DNA of 41,596 bases from Aestuariibius violaceus (GTDB lineage: Bacteria; Pseudomonadota; Alphaproteobacteria; Rhodobacterales; Rhodobacteraceae). The stretch is taken from the NCBI RefSeq assembly GCF_040779325.2, contig NZ_JBFONT020000014.1:1-41596 (forward strand), written 5' to 3'. Below are positions 1-7,916 of the stretch, piece after piece (positions within the stretch are counted from its first letter, which is position 1; the number at the start of each line of letters is the position of its first letter). Below the pieces are notes generated by a model, which was not told where the DNA came from, searched no databases, and was given only the letters and a program-made list of their open reading frames with translations. Position numbers and translations under genes: made by a program.

Positions 1-618
1 CCCCCCGCCCAGCGCAACGCCCCGGACAGGCGGAAAATCCGCATACCGCGCACGCCGGGCCTCCGCGCTCTCAGATGGCTCTTCTCCCGCGCGCAGAAGC
101 ATCCCGCGCGGCACAACGTAAGACGAGATCGTCCGCCGCGGCACCGCCCGCCATACCAGGTTGAACGCACAGAGCTTGGGGAAAAACCATATCTCGGAAT
201 AGGGCAGATGATCATGCACCCACCAGGCCAGATCCCGCCAATCCCGCCCTGCCTCATAAAGATCGGCGAACCAGGGAATAATGATACTCGCCCCGGCAAC
301 CGCTTCCTCCCCGGACGCCCAATCCCAGATATGGCATTCCATGGGGTTATCGTTCCGCGCGCAGTTCAGCTTGTTCGCGTTGCCGAACGCATTCACCGCC
401 CGCGAGCGATATCCCGACCTTACGGCGACCCGCCCAAAGGTCTCCTCCAGCGGATCGAGCAATTCCGTACAGAACCGCGTCCCCGTCTCCACCACCAGAT
501 CGGGATCGTCCGGGATATTCTGCATCCCGTAAAAATTCGCGACCTCGGAATACAGAAACTCGCGCATGTAAAAGTACTTCGACAGCCGCACCCGCCCCAG
601 CGTCTCGAGGCTCCACAT
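1..618 (-). CDS. Peptidase M15-like protein, C-terminus off the window
   Basis: The frame is open from an ATG at 618 to the first base of the window (206 codons, no stop), so the C-terminus is missing. The protein begins MWSLETLGRVRLSKYFYMRE and carries features of the M15A (D-Ala-D-Ala carboxypeptidase / phage endolysin) fold: a VRSGYRSRAVN segment near residue 66, a CHIWDWAS segment that resembles the metal-binding HxxxxxxD region, and a later HDHLPYSEIWF segment like the family's second metal site. No signal peptide or membrane helix is visible. It is the last visible member of a minus-strand series, 67 bp downstream of the VOC gene. By family it would cut or bind peptidoglycan peptides; activity is not certain because the metal ligands are atypical. 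Several other frames are open across this region, but only this one gives a recognisable protein. Confidence 0.7.
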   Translation of the reverse strand, partial: MWSLETLGRVRLSKYFYMREFLYSEVANFYGMQNIPDDPDLVVETGTRFCTELLDPLEETFGRVAVRSGYRSRAVNAFGNANKLNCARNDNPMECHIWDWASGEEAVAGASIIIPWFADLYEAGRDWRDLAWWVHDHLPYSEIWFFPKLCAFNLVWRAVPRRTISSYVVPRGMLLRAGEEPSESAEARRARYADFPPVRGVALGGG

Positions 619-650
619 GCTTCCCGGCCGCCGCAGAGCCTAGACTCCCA

Positions 651-673
651 GCTTCATCTGGCCAAAAATACTC
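651..673 (-). repeat. Short intergenic repeat, copy A
   Basis: Just after the stop of the VOC gene the minus strand reads GAGTATTTTTGGCCAGATGA followed by AGC. It agrees with the copy at 2046-2067 at 17 of 22 positions. From memory, a GGATATTTGGGCCAAGATGA-like element is common at gene ends in Rhodobacterales genomes. Its function is unknown. Confidence 0.5.
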
Positions 674-685
674 AAGAATCCCGCC

Positions 686-1069
686 CTACCAACTCGGCGC
701 TTCGGTCTGGGGCGAATAGGTGCCGAAACTCCACTCATGCCCTTCGGGATCCTTGGCCCGCCACCGCTGCGTGCCCCACTCCGTGTCCTCAGGCGGATAG
801 ACCTCCACAGCCCCTGCCGCCATCGCCTGCCGGTGATGCGCCGCCACATCCTCGACCACCAGATAGATCCCCGGCGATCCCTTCGGCAGCTCCGCCGTCC
901 CCATCAGGATCACGCCATTCCCGTGTCGCAGCTCCGCGTGCTGCAAGACGCCGTCGTCATCCTCCTGCTTGAACAGCAGCTCCAGCCCGAAGGCCGTCGT
1001 CAGAAACTCGATCGCCGCGGCCCCATCCTTGTAGGACAGGTACGGCACAACACTCGGATGATCGGCCAT
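686..1069 (-). CDS. VOC-family (glyoxalase/bleomycin-resistance, PhnB-like) protein
   Basis: A 127-residue, single-domain vicinal-oxygen-chelate protein. It shows the beta-alpha-beta-beta-beta layout twice: VVPYLSYKDGAAAIEFLTTA at the N-terminus and YLVVEDVAAHHRQAMAAGA in the second half, ending RWRAKDPEGHEWSFGTY. This C-terminal DPEGHEWSFGT pattern is typical of PhnB/YesJ-like VOC proteins. The ATG at 1069 follows a good GGAGGGTGG ribosome site. It starts 12 bp after the SnoaL-like gene stops, so the two are probably co-transcribed. Members of this family bind small molecules or metals; no substrate can be read from the sequence. Confidence 0.85.
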   Translation of the reverse strand: MADHPSVVPYLSYKDGAAAIEFLTTAFGLELLFKQEDDDGVLQHAELRHGNGVILMGTAELPKGSPGIYLVVEDVAAHHRQAMAAGAVEVYPPEDTEWGTQRWRAKDPEGHEWSFGTYSPQTEAPSW

Positions 1070-1081
1070 TCCACCCTCCGT

Positions 1082-2032
1082 TCAAAGAATCTCCCGCATC
1101 CTTCCTAGCACATCGACACCGAGCTGCGCCCACACATCCAGCGGATCGATCAGCACCCAGTTCTCCCGGATCTTGCCGTCCGCAACCCGCCAGAAATCCA
1201 GTGATCGCATGGTGATCCGCTGCCCCGCCGGCGCGATCCCCAGCCAGCCGTCACCGGTCACCGTCATGTGCATCCCGGGCCAGCCGGTGAAGCCCACGTA
1301 ATCGCCCTGCGCAAACAGGTGCCCGTTCGCCGGATCCCCGTTCCTGTCAGGCAGGGCGTTCAGAAACGGCACCTGATGATGCGCCCGAAATCCATCGATC
1401 CCGCGCGCCGTCCCGATCCCCGCGGGCCCGTACCACGAGCAATGCGGGTGCCAAAACTCCGGCAGCCGCATCGCCTCCACGCTTTCGGTGGACTTGCCCA
1501 GATGCTCCAGCATCTCCCGCACGACGTCCAGCGCCGCAGCGCCATCCCCGGACACGCGCAGACCATCCTGAGTCTGCGGCCCAGGCACCTGCCACTCCCG
1601 CCCGATCGACGGCCCCATCGGCCAGGCACCGGCCTGCCTCATCAGCTCTGGAATATCCCAGACCGCCTGCACTTCCACGATCTTGCCGTCCTCGATCCGG
1701 AAGAAATCGTGATACCGCATCGCCGCGATCCGGCCCGTCGGCGGGATCCCAAGATAGGGCGCCGCGAACCGCCCGGCCCAGTACCCGCACACGCCGATCC
1801 ACGCGGCCCCATCGGCATCGCGCCCGGCGACCCGGATCAGGTCGCGCCGCTCCAGATCCGGGAACGCAGCGAACAAAGGCGCCATACCAAGCTCGAACAA
1901 CCCCTCCGCCCCGACCGCGTCCCCCAAAGGATGACACAGGCGAACCGCCGCCTCGGGCGCCAGAACAGCCCGTAGCGCGTCCCGGTAGCCTTCGGGCCCC
2001 TCATCCGCCGCCAACACCAACGCCTCGATCAC
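1082..2032 (-). CDS. Tandem SnoaL / NTF2-like domain protein (ester cyclase family)
   Basis: A 316-residue protein made of two SnoaL-like cone folds. The first (about residues 1-140) ends with RYHDFFRIEDGKIVEVQAVW, and the second (about 165-316) with LDFWRVADGKIRENWVLIDP; both are the signature last strand of the SnoaL/NTF2 polyketide-cyclase superfamily. Start is GTG at 2032, with AGGATGGGG upstream; an earlier in-frame start is blocked by a TGA. It lies between the histidinol-dehydrogenase-like gene (101 bp upstream) and the VOC gene (12 bp downstream), all on the minus strand. SnoaL domains act as small-molecule hydratases, isomerases or cyclases, so a catabolic role with the neighbouring dehydrogenase is a reasonable inference, but the substrate is unknown. 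Confidence 0.8.
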   Translation of the reverse strand: MIEALVLAADEGPEGYRDALRAVLAPEAAVRLCHPLGDAVGAEGLFELGMAPLFAAFPDLERRDLIRVAGRDADGAAWIGVCGYWAGRFAAPYLGIPPTGRIAAMRYHDFFRIEDGKIVEVQAVWDIPELMRQAGAWPMGPSIGREWQVPGPQTQDGLRVSGDGAAALDVVREMLEHLGKSTESVEAMRLPEFWHPHCSWYGPAGIGTARGIDGFRAHHQVPFLNALPDRNGDPANGHLFAQGDYVGFTGWPGMHMTVTGDGWLGIAPAGQRITMRSLDFWRVADGKIRENWVLIDPLDVWAQLGVDVLGRMREIL

Positions 2033-2045
2033 AGCGTCACCCCAT

Positions 2046-2067
2046 CCTCATCTTGCCCGAAATACGC
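2046..2067 (-). repeat. Short intergenic repeat, copy B
   Basis: The minus strand reads GCGTATTTCGGGCAAGATGA then GG, matching copy A (651-673) at 17 of 22 positions. Here it lies just upstream of the SnoaL-like start and its GATGAGGATGGGG end may serve as that gene's ribosome site. Confidence 0.5.
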
Positions 2068-2082
2068 CCGGCGAAGCCGAAC

Positions 2083-2134
2083 GGGACGGTGGGCGGGGCG
2101 ACGCGCGATAGCGCGAGCGTCGTCCCGCTGTCCC
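2083..2134 (-). terminator. Hairpin after the histidinol-dehydrogenase-like gene
   Basis: A 12-bp stem with one mismatch pairs 2093-2104 (GCGGGGCGACGC) with 2117-2128 (GCGTCGTCCCGC). An outer GGGAC/GTCCC pair is at 2083-2087 and 2130-2134. It begins at the upstream gene's stop codon. There is no U-run, so it could stabilise or attenuate the mRNA rather than end it. The style resembles the hairpin at 4962-5009. Confidence 0.5.
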
Positions 2135-3459
2135 TATTCCGCCGCCTCGCGATACGGCGCGCCCTCGCCATAAGGCACGTTCACCCCGCCATAGCGCCGA
2201 ACCCGGACATTGCACTGCTCCGCATGCCCCACGAACCCCTCGAGGATACACAGCCGCGACCCGTAGGCGCCCACCAAGGCCGCCGCCTCATCAGTCGTGA
2301 TCTTCTGGTAGGAGTGGGTTTTCAGAAACTTCCCGACCCACAGCCCGCCGGTATACCGCCCCGCCTTCTTCGTCGGCAGCGTGTGGTTCGTCCCGATCAC
2401 CTTGTCGCCATTGGCCACATTGGTCCGCGGCCCGAGGAACAGCGCCCCGTAGGAGTGCATGTTCTCCAGATACCAATCGTCGCGGTCGGTCATCACCTGC
2501 ACATGCTCCGACGCGATCTCGTTGGCGAGCCGTAGCATCTCGTCGTGATCCCCGCACAGGATCACCTCACCGTAATCCCGCCACGACACCTCCGCTGTGT
2601 CCCGCGTCGGCAGGATCTCCAGGATCCGGTCGATCTCGGCCAGCGTCGCCTCCGCCAGCTTGCGAGACACCGTCAGCATCACCGCCGGCGAGTTATACCC
2701 ATGCTCCGCCTGCCCCAGCAGATCCGTCGCGCACATCTCGGCATCGACCGTGTCATCGGCGATCACCATCGTCTCGGTCGGCCCGGCGAACAGATCGATC
2801 CCCACCCGTCCGAAAAGCTGCCGCTTTGCCTCGGCGACAAAGGCATTCCCTGGCCCCACAAGCATATCGACCGGCGCGATCGTCTCGGTCCCCAGCGCCA
2901 TCGCACCCACCGCCTGCACGCCGCCCAGCACATAGATCTCGTGCGCCCCGCCCATCTGCATCGCCGCCACGACCGCCGCGTTGGGTTTGCCCTGAAACGG
3001 CGGCACGCAGCCCACGATGCGCGGCACGCCCGCGACCGTCGCCGTCGCGATCGACATATGGGCCGAGGCGACCATCGGGAACTTGCCCGCCGGCACGTAG
3101 CAGCCCACCGATTGCACCGGGATCGTCCGGTGACCCAGGATCACCCCGGGCATCGGCTCCACCTCGATATCGGTGATGGACGCCCGCTGCGCCTCGGCAA
3201 AGGCCACGACCTGATCGTGGGCGAACCGGATATCGTCCATCTCCCGGTCCGACACCTCGGCGATCAGATCCGCGATCTCCTCCTCCGACAATCGGTAGCT
3301 TTCTCGCGAGAACCCGTCGAATTTCTCGGCCATCTCGCGCACGGCCGCATCGCCCCGCGCTTCGATATCGGCCAGCAGCCCCTCGACCGTGGCGCGCACC
3401 TTCGCGTCGTCCTCTGCCCGGTCCTGCTGGCTCCGTGCCGTTTTCAGATGCTCCGCCAT
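2134..3459 (-). CDS. Histidinol-dehydrogenase-family enzyme, possibly sulfopropanediol dehydrogenase (HpsN-like)
   Basis: A 441-residue NAD-dependent dehydrogenase of the HisD superfamily. Recognisable blocks are QSVGCYVPAGKFPMVASAHM, MLVGPGNAFVAEAKRQLFG, GIDLFAGPTETMVIAD, the metal-binding GQAEHG, the catalytic-type SEHVQV, GTNHTLPT and the C-terminal EGFVGHAEQCNVRVR. There are no other his genes nearby. Both the length and the GYNSPAVMLT and KFLKTHSYQK segments look more like the HisD paralogues of roseobacters, such as the sulfopropanediol 3-dehydrogenase HpsN of Ruegeria, than like biosynthetic HisD. The ATG at 3459 follows GGGAGGGAGCG. A sugar/cation symporter lies upstream and a SnoaL-like protein downstream, which suggests catabolism of an imported polyol or sulfonate. 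The family call is firm; the substrate is inference. Confidence 0.85.
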   Translation of the reverse strand: MAEHLKTARSQQDRAEDDAKVRATVEGLLADIEARGDAAVREMAEKFDGFSRESYRLSEEEIADLIAEVSDREMDDIRFAHDQVVAFAEAQRASITDIEVEPMPGVILGHRTIPVQSVGCYVPAGKFPMVASAHMSIATATVAGVPRIVGCVPPFQGKPNAAVVAAMQMGGAHEIYVLGGVQAVGAMALGTETIAPVDMLVGPGNAFVAEAKRQLFGRVGIDLFAGPTETMVIADDTVDAEMCATDLLGQAEHGYNSPAVMLTVSRKLAEATLAEIDRILEILPTRDTAEVSWRDYGEVILCGDHDEMLRLANEIASEHVQVMTDRDDWYLENMHSYGALFLGPRTNVANGDKVIGTNHTLPTKKAGRYTGGLWVGKFLKTHSYQKITTDEAAALVGAYGSRLCILEGFVGHAEQCNVRVRRYGGVNVPYGEGAPYREAAE

Positions 3460-3534
3460 CGCTCCCTCCCGTCCCGACTCGTCACCTTCGGATCATAGGG
3501 AGAGCTTTGCGTGCCTCAACGGCAAATGCCCGGC

Positions 3535-4881
3535 TCAGCCGCGCGTCGGCAAAAGCGCCCGCTCGGCCGGCCGATAGATCCAGACCAGCGCCAGGATCGA
3601 AAGCGCCAGCAGCCCGGCAGGCAGCAGCGTCGCCGCGGCCAGCAGCGCCCAGACCGCATCGGGGGATTGCGCCACCACCTCCCCGCCCGATGCCTCCAGC
3701 CACCCGAACGCTCCCAGCACCAGCGACAGGATCAGCGGGCCGATCGCATTGGCCGCCTTCTGCCCGAATAGCCAGATCGCCGAAAACGCCCCCTCGATCG
3801 CCTCCCCGGTCGCGCGCCGTGTGACGTCCATAAGATCCGGATAGATCGCCCAGGGGATCTGCTGATAGGCCCCGTTCGCCGCGCCCACCAGCAGGAAGAC
3901 GCCGCATACCAGGCCCAGGACCTCGGACGGCAACACCACATAAACCAGACACAACACGCAGATGTAGAAGATCAGCCCCGACACCAGCGCCCGCACCTTC
4001 CCCAGCCGCGCCGACAGCCAGACCCAGACGGCCTGGCTCAGGATCGAGCCCACCACGAAGGCCGCGAACATCAGCGACGCCATCGGCAGCCCGGTCGCCG
4101 CCTGACTGAACACCGATGTCCCCGGATCCAGCACCAGATAGACCGCCGCAAACGGCACTGCCGCCGTCAGCACCGCGATCCCCAGCGTCATCAGCCCGTA
4201 GATCAGGACAAGCCGCATGAAGGCCCCGTTTGCCAGCACCAACCGCGCCAAGGCAACGAACGACCCCTCCGCCGGTGTCACGATCTTCGGCGCGCCCGCG
4301 GTCAACCCGACCGAGCCCCAGACGGCCACCACCGTCACCGGCGCGAAGACCAGCATCGCCTGAAAGAACCCGACCGACCCCGCCAGCGCCGGGATCGCCG
4401 CCCCGCCCACAAGGATCCCGAGCGAGGCGAAAGCCATGCGCCACCCCGTCATCTGCGACCGCTCCCGCGGGTCCTGGGTCATCTCGCCCGCCATCGCGCC
4501 ATAGGGGATCGCCACCATGGTGAACCCCACCGTCGCGACGACGAAGAACCCGCCGACCCAGGCCAGATCGGCCGACGCACTCCCATCCGGCGCGGCAAAG
4601 ATACCGACCATCCCGCCCGCCAGAACGACCGCACCGGCAACCATCCACGGCACCCGCCGCCCGAACCGGCTCCGCGTCCGGTCACTCAGATAGCCGACAG
4701 CGGGGTCGGTGATCATGTCGAAGATCAGGATGCCGGTGGTCAGCGCCCCGGCCCAGACCACCGGAACGGCCAGGTATTGCGTCAGGAAGGACAGGACCAG
4801 CAGCTGCTTGACGACGACGAAGACGTTGATGCCCATATCGGCCAGGCCCCAGCCCGCCTTCTGCCGCATGCTCAACGCCAT
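3535..4881 (-). CDS. GPH-type MFS symporter (MelB-like sugar/cation transporter)
   Basis: A 448-residue inner-membrane carrier with about 12 hydrophobic segments. The N-terminal block LADMGINVFVVVKQLLVLSF and the following FDMITDPAVGYLSDRTRSRF, with its conserved Asp and the RFGRR loop, are typical of the glycoside-pentoside-hexuronide:cation symporter family. The open frame continues 90 codons upstream, but the ATG at 4881 (MALSMRQKAGWG) has a GGAGAGG ribosome site, and the upstream part is not membrane-like. It lies 75 bp upstream of the HisD-like gene and is probably its operon partner. Substrate is unknown; GPH members take up sugars, sulfonated sugars or polyols with Na+ or H+. Confidence 0.85.
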   Translation of the reverse strand: MALSMRQKAGWGLADMGINVFVVVKQLLVLSFLTQYLAVPVVWAGALTTGILIFDMITDPAVGYLSDRTRSRFGRRVPWMVAGAVVLAGGMVGIFAAPDGSASADLAWVGGFFVVATVGFTMVAIPYGAMAGEMTQDPRERSQMTGWRMAFASLGILVGGAAIPALAGSVGFFQAMLVFAPVTVVAVWGSVGLTAGAPKIVTPAEGSFVALARLVLANGAFMRLVLIYGLMTLGIAVLTAAVPFAAVYLVLDPGTSVFSQAATGLPMASLMFAAFVVGSILSQAVWVWLSARLGKVRALVSGLIFYICVLCLVYVVLPSEVLGLVCGVFLLVGAANGAYQQIPWAIYPDLMDVTRRATGEAIEGAFSAIWLFGQKAANAIGPLILSLVLGAFGWLEASGGEVVAQSPDAVWALLAAATLLPAGLLALSILALVWIYRPAERALLPTRG

Positions 4882-4961
4882 GGGACCTCTCCGAAACAAC
4901 GCTCCAAAAAGCCTAGGTGCCCACCCCGACCAAAAACACCAGAAACGAAGCGCCACCGGAA

Positions 4962-5009
4962 GGTTGGGTGGGCGGGTGTCGCGCAAAGCGCGCAGTCGCC
5001 CCGCCAACC
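4962..5009 (-). terminator. Palindromic hairpin after the alpha/beta hydrolase gene
   Basis: GGTTGG at 4962-4967 pairs with CCAACC at 5004-5009. Inner arms GGCGGGTGTCGCGC (4971-4984) and GCGCGCAGTCGCCCCGCC (4988-5005) pair with a few mismatches around an AAA loop. It lies directly at the 3' end of the hydrolase gene. It may act as a factor-independent stop or be a member of a repeated extragenic palindrome family; it resembles 2083-2134. Confidence 0.5.
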
Positions 5010-5747
5010 TCAGATCCGACCCAGAACCTCCTCGACCGCCCCTTCGATCAGAGCCAGCTCGTCCGGTCCGGAAAACCGGTGATCCGCCCCCTTCACCAGC
5101 CGCAGATGCACATCGCTCCCCTCGACATGCGCGAGCAACCGCAAGGCCCATTCCATCGGCACGTCCGCATCCGCCGTGCCCTGCAACATCCGCACCGGCA
5201 CATCCAAGGCCAACGGCGTCCGCAGAACCAGCCGCGTCCGTCCATCCTCAATCAGCCGCTTCGTGATCGGATAGGGATCCCCGTACTCCGACGGCACCAG
5301 CACGACCCCCGCGCTCTCAAGCTCCGCCCGCTGCGTGTCCGAAAAGCCGGCCCAAGACCCGTCCTCCGTGAAATCCGGCGCCGCCGCGATCGTCACCAGC
5401 CCCGCGACCAACGCTGGCCGCTCCCGCGCGATCAGAAGCGAGATCCAGCCCCCCATCGACGAGCCCACGATCACCTGCGGGCCCTCCGTCACCGCATCAA
5501 TGACGGCCAGCGCATCCTCGTACCAGTCGCCGATCGATCCGTCCTCGAATACCCCGTCCGACGCGCCGTGCCCGCCGTAATCCAGCCGCAGGAACGCCCG
5601 CCCGCGCGCCTTGGCCCACTCCTCCAGATGCACCGCCTTGGTGCCGGTCATGTCGGACTTGAAGCCGCCCAGGAACACCACGCCGGGCCCGTCGCCCTCG
5701 GTCCTCTCATAGGCCAGCCGCCCGCGCAGCCCATTGGTAAAGCTCAT
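5010..5747 (-). CDS. Alpha/beta hydrolase
   Basis: A 245-residue serine hydrolase of the alpha/beta fold. VVFLGGFKSDMTGTKA forms the oxyanion-hole strand, VGSSMGGW is the nucleophile elbow (GxSxG with catalytic Ser), QGTADADVPM carries the acid Asp, and KGADHRFSG carries the catalytic His. The layout and length resemble ABHD10-type thioesterases. The frame is open far upstream, but the ATG at 5747 has GGAGGTGGA in front and overlaps the stop of the preceding MFS gene by four bases (ATGA), showing translational coupling. Substrate is not known; an acyl-thioester or ester is likely. Confidence 0.85.
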   Translation of the reverse strand: MSFTNGLRGRLAYERTEGDGPGVVFLGGFKSDMTGTKAVHLEEWAKARGRAFLRLDYGGHGASDGVFEDGSIGDWYEDALAVIDAVTEGPQVIVGSSMGGWISLLIARERPALVAGLVTIAAAPDFTEDGSWAGFSDTQRAELESAGVVLVPSEYGDPYPITKRLIEDGRTRLVLRTPLALDVPVRMLQGTADADVPMEWALRLLAHVEGSDVHLRLVKGADHRFSGPDELALIEGAVEEVLGRI

Positions 5748-7033
5748 TCCACCTCCTTCAGCCCATAGGCGACAACGGCGCCCACAACCGACAAGGCGGC
5801 ATAAAGCGCGATCACCCAGCCGACGCCCACCGACGCCACCGCAGCCGATAACCCGCCGGCCACCAACAACACCACCCCCACGACGGTGTTCGACACCGCC
5901 GTATAGGCCGCCCGCTCGTCCTCGGGCGCCATGTCGACTAGATAGGTCGACCGCCCGTTCCGCACCCCGTGATAGGCGATCATCAACCCGAACAGCACCA
6001 CCGGCACGGCCCAGACTGTCCCGGCGAGCCCCAGCGCCCGCGCCGCCAAGGCCGCCAGCAGCGCGAGGGCCGAGGCCACGCCTGCCAGCATCAGAACCCG
6101 CCGCGACGACCGGTCCGCCATCCGCCCCCAGACGAAGGACGACAGCAGCGATGCCCCGGACGAGGCCAGAACCAGCACGCCCAGATTGCTCAGCCCGCTC
6201 TCCCCCGCCTCTTGCGCCAGCACCACCAGATACGGCGGCGCCAACGCCGTTCCCACCAACAGCGACCGCGCCGTGATGAACCGCACCAGCTGCGGCCGGT
6301 CTCTCAGCAGCGACAGCTGCCCCAAGGCCTCGCCCAGCGTGTTCTTCGGCGGCTCCGTGTCCGAGGCGATCTCGGTCAACGTCGCAAAGATCGCCCCCGC
6401 CAGCAGCCAGAACCCCGCCGCCAGCGCCACCGCGCCGATCACGATCGCATACCGGTCGCCCCACCCCGCGATCAGAACGCCCGCGAAAACCAGAACCGCC
6501 GCGGCCGATACCGACGAGGCCGCCCCCGTCACGGTCCCCCGCCGCGTCTTGCCCACCGTCTTGCCCAGCACATCCTTGAAGGCCACCGAACAGACCGACC
6601 GGCTCAGCGCCAGAAGCCCCAGCAGCGCCACAATCACCCAGCCCGCCGCGGCGCCCTCCAGCGTCAGCCCGGCCAGGGCGATCCCGCCCGCCGCGATCCC
6701 CTGCCCCGCAGCGCCCGCCGCCCAGGCCCATTTCCGCCGGGCCATCGCGTGGATCCGCGCCGCCGTGAAGAGCTGCGGCAGCAGCGCGCCGGCCTCCCGC
6801 ACCGGCACCAGCAGCCCGGCAATCCCGGCCCCCGCGCCCAGATGAGTGACCAGCCAGCTCAGCACCAGCTTCGGGTCGATCAGCCCGTCGGCCATCTTCG
6901 ACAGCGACAGGGCGCCTGCATGGCGCAGGAAGTTCCCGGGCTCGGCCGCCTGTTCCTTCTCCCCCAGCCCACCGGAAGCGTCCGGATCCTCCACCAGGAT
7001 CTCGAACAGCTCTTCCTCAATCGACGTCTCCAT
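5744..7033 (-). CDS. MFS permease
   Basis: A 429-residue membrane protein with a cytoplasmic acidic N-terminus (METSIEEELFEILVEDPDAS) followed by about 12 hydrophobic segments. FKDVLGKTVGKTRRGTVTG is a conserved loop after helix 4, and WGRMADRSSRRVLM is the MFS motif between helices in the second half. No transport substrate can be assigned. An upstream in-frame ATG at 7063 exists; 7033 is preferred because it starts the acidic tail and has GAGG upstream. The gene is coupled to the alpha/beta hydrolase by an ATGA overlap and is divergent from the ArsR-type regulator; the two share a 121-bp intergenic region with two operator-like sites. Confidence 0.8.
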   Translation of the reverse strand: METSIEEELFEILVEDPDASGGLGEKEQAAEPGNFLRHAGALSLSKMADGLIDPKLVLSWLVTHLGAGAGIAGLLVPVREAGALLPQLFTAARIHAMARRKWAWAAGAAGQGIAAGGIALAGLTLEGAAAGWVIVALLGLLALSRSVCSVAFKDVLGKTVGKTRRGTVTGAASSVSAAAVLVFAGVLIAGWGDRYAIVIGAVALAAGFWLLAGAIFATLTEIASDTEPPKNTLGEALGQLSLLRDRPQLVRFITARSLLVGTALAPPYLVVLAQEAGESGLSNLGVLVLASSGASLLSSFVWGRMADRSSRRVLMLAGVASALALLAALAARALGLAGTVWAVPVVLFGLMIAYHGVRNGRSTYLVDMAPEDERAAYTAVSNTVVGVVLLVAGGLSAAVASVGVGWVIALYAALSVVGAVVAYGLKEVE

Positions 7034-7109
7034 ACCCAACCCCCTCCTCGGAACCCTTTTCACGGGCGTCCAACCCGCAGCCGACCGGGAGGTTTCGGAA
7101 AAACATTAG

Positions 7110-7148
7110 GTGACTATATTGTCACGTGACTATAGAATCACATATAAG
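7110..7148 (+). promoter_or_regulatory. Twin operator and promoter of the ArsR-fusion gene, likely leaderless
   Basis: Two 16-bp imperfect palindromes abut exactly: GTGACTATATTGTCAC (7110-7125) and GTGACTATAGAATCAC (7126-7141). A -35 box TTGTCA (7119-7124) lies 18 bp before a -10 box TATAAG (7143-7148), so both operators overlap the promoter. A start about seven bases after the -10 falls on the ATG at 7155, which would make the transcript leaderless. The sites also lie upstream of the divergent MFS gene. Self-repression by the adjacent ArsR-type protein is inferred. Confidence 0.65.
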
Positions 7149-7154
7149 CCTCCC

Positions 7155-7916
7155 ATGGACGCGATCTTCAAGGCCCTCGCCGACCCCGCCCGCCGGTCCC
7201 TGCTCGACAGCCTGGCGGCCAAGGACGGCCAGACCCTCAAAGAGCTCGAGGCCCAGCTCGACATGACCCGCTTCGGCGTCATGAAACACCTCAAAGTGCT
7301 GGAAGAGGCGGGCCTCGTGATCCCCCGGCGGTCAGGCCGGTTCAAACACCACTTCCTGAACGCCGCACCCTTGGAGGAGGCGATCGACCGCTGGATCGCC
7401 CCCTACCGCCCCGCCGCCAAGGCGACCCTCACCCTCAAGCAACGATTGGAGACACCGATGACCGACAAGCCCGATTTTGTGATGCAGACCTATATCCGCT
7501 GCACCCGCGACGCCCTCTGGGACGCACTGACCGATGCCGACCAGATGGCCGAATACCACTTCCTCGCCCGCAAGGTGACCGAGGAAGACAAGATCTACCG
7601 CTACTATTTCGAGGGCGGCGAACCGATGTTCACCGCCCGCACGCTCGAGGCCGAGCCCAAGTCCCGCATCGTCTCGACCTTCGAGCCGCATTGGGAAGAA
7701 GATGCCGTCGTCTCAAGATCCACCTTCCTGATCGACGAGGAAGGTCCCTATTGCCGGCTCACCATCGAACACCGTGACCTGAAATACCCGGTCGCCCCCG
7801 GCGAAGGCGTGGCCGACGGCTGGACCCGCTGGGCGGCGGGCCTCAAGACCTTCCTCGAAACCGGCCAATCCGTCCGCTTCTCCGCCGAGGCCCAGAAAGA
7901 GGACGAGCCCGCATGA
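7155..7916 (+). CDS. ArsR-type HTH regulator fused to an SRPBCC (AHSA1) domain
   Basis: A 253-residue two-domain protein. Residues 1-90 are an ArsR winged helix (MDAIFKALADPARRSLLDSL, then LDMTRFGVMKHLKVLEEAGL as the recognition region, then SGRFKHHFLN as the wing). Residues about 105-245 are an SRPBCC/AHSA1 lipid- or ligand-binding fold, with TRDALWDALTDADQMAEY and WTRWAAGLKTFLETG typical of that family. The longer frame from a GTG at 7110 is rejected because that codon lies in the operator. No cysteine pair for metal sensing is seen, so a hydrophobic ligand bound by the SRPBCC cup is the likely signal. The gene overlaps the MAPEG gene by four bases. Confidence 0.85.
   Translation: MDAIFKALADPARRSLLDSLAAKDGQTLKELEAQLDMTRFGVMKHLKVLEEAGLVIPRRSGRFKHHFLNAAPLEEAIDRWIAPYRPAAKATLTLKQRLETPMTDKPDFVMQTYIRCTRDALWDALTDADQMAEYHFLARKVTEEDKIYRYYFEGGEPMFTARTLEAEPKSRIVSTFEPHWEEDAVVSRSTFLIDEEGPYCRLTIEHRDLKYPVAPGEGVADGWTRWAAGLKTFLETGQSVRFSAEAQKEDEPA

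Noticed and set aside
208..1108. Long plus-strand open frames across the first kilobase
   Set aside because: They are Pro/Arg-rich shadows of the minus-strand M15-like and VOC genes, caused by high GC at third positions.
7110..7154. GTG at 7110 as an earlier start of the ArsR-fusion gene
   Set aside because: It lies within the operator repeat and precedes the putative -10; the ATG at 7155 gives the normal ArsR N-terminus.
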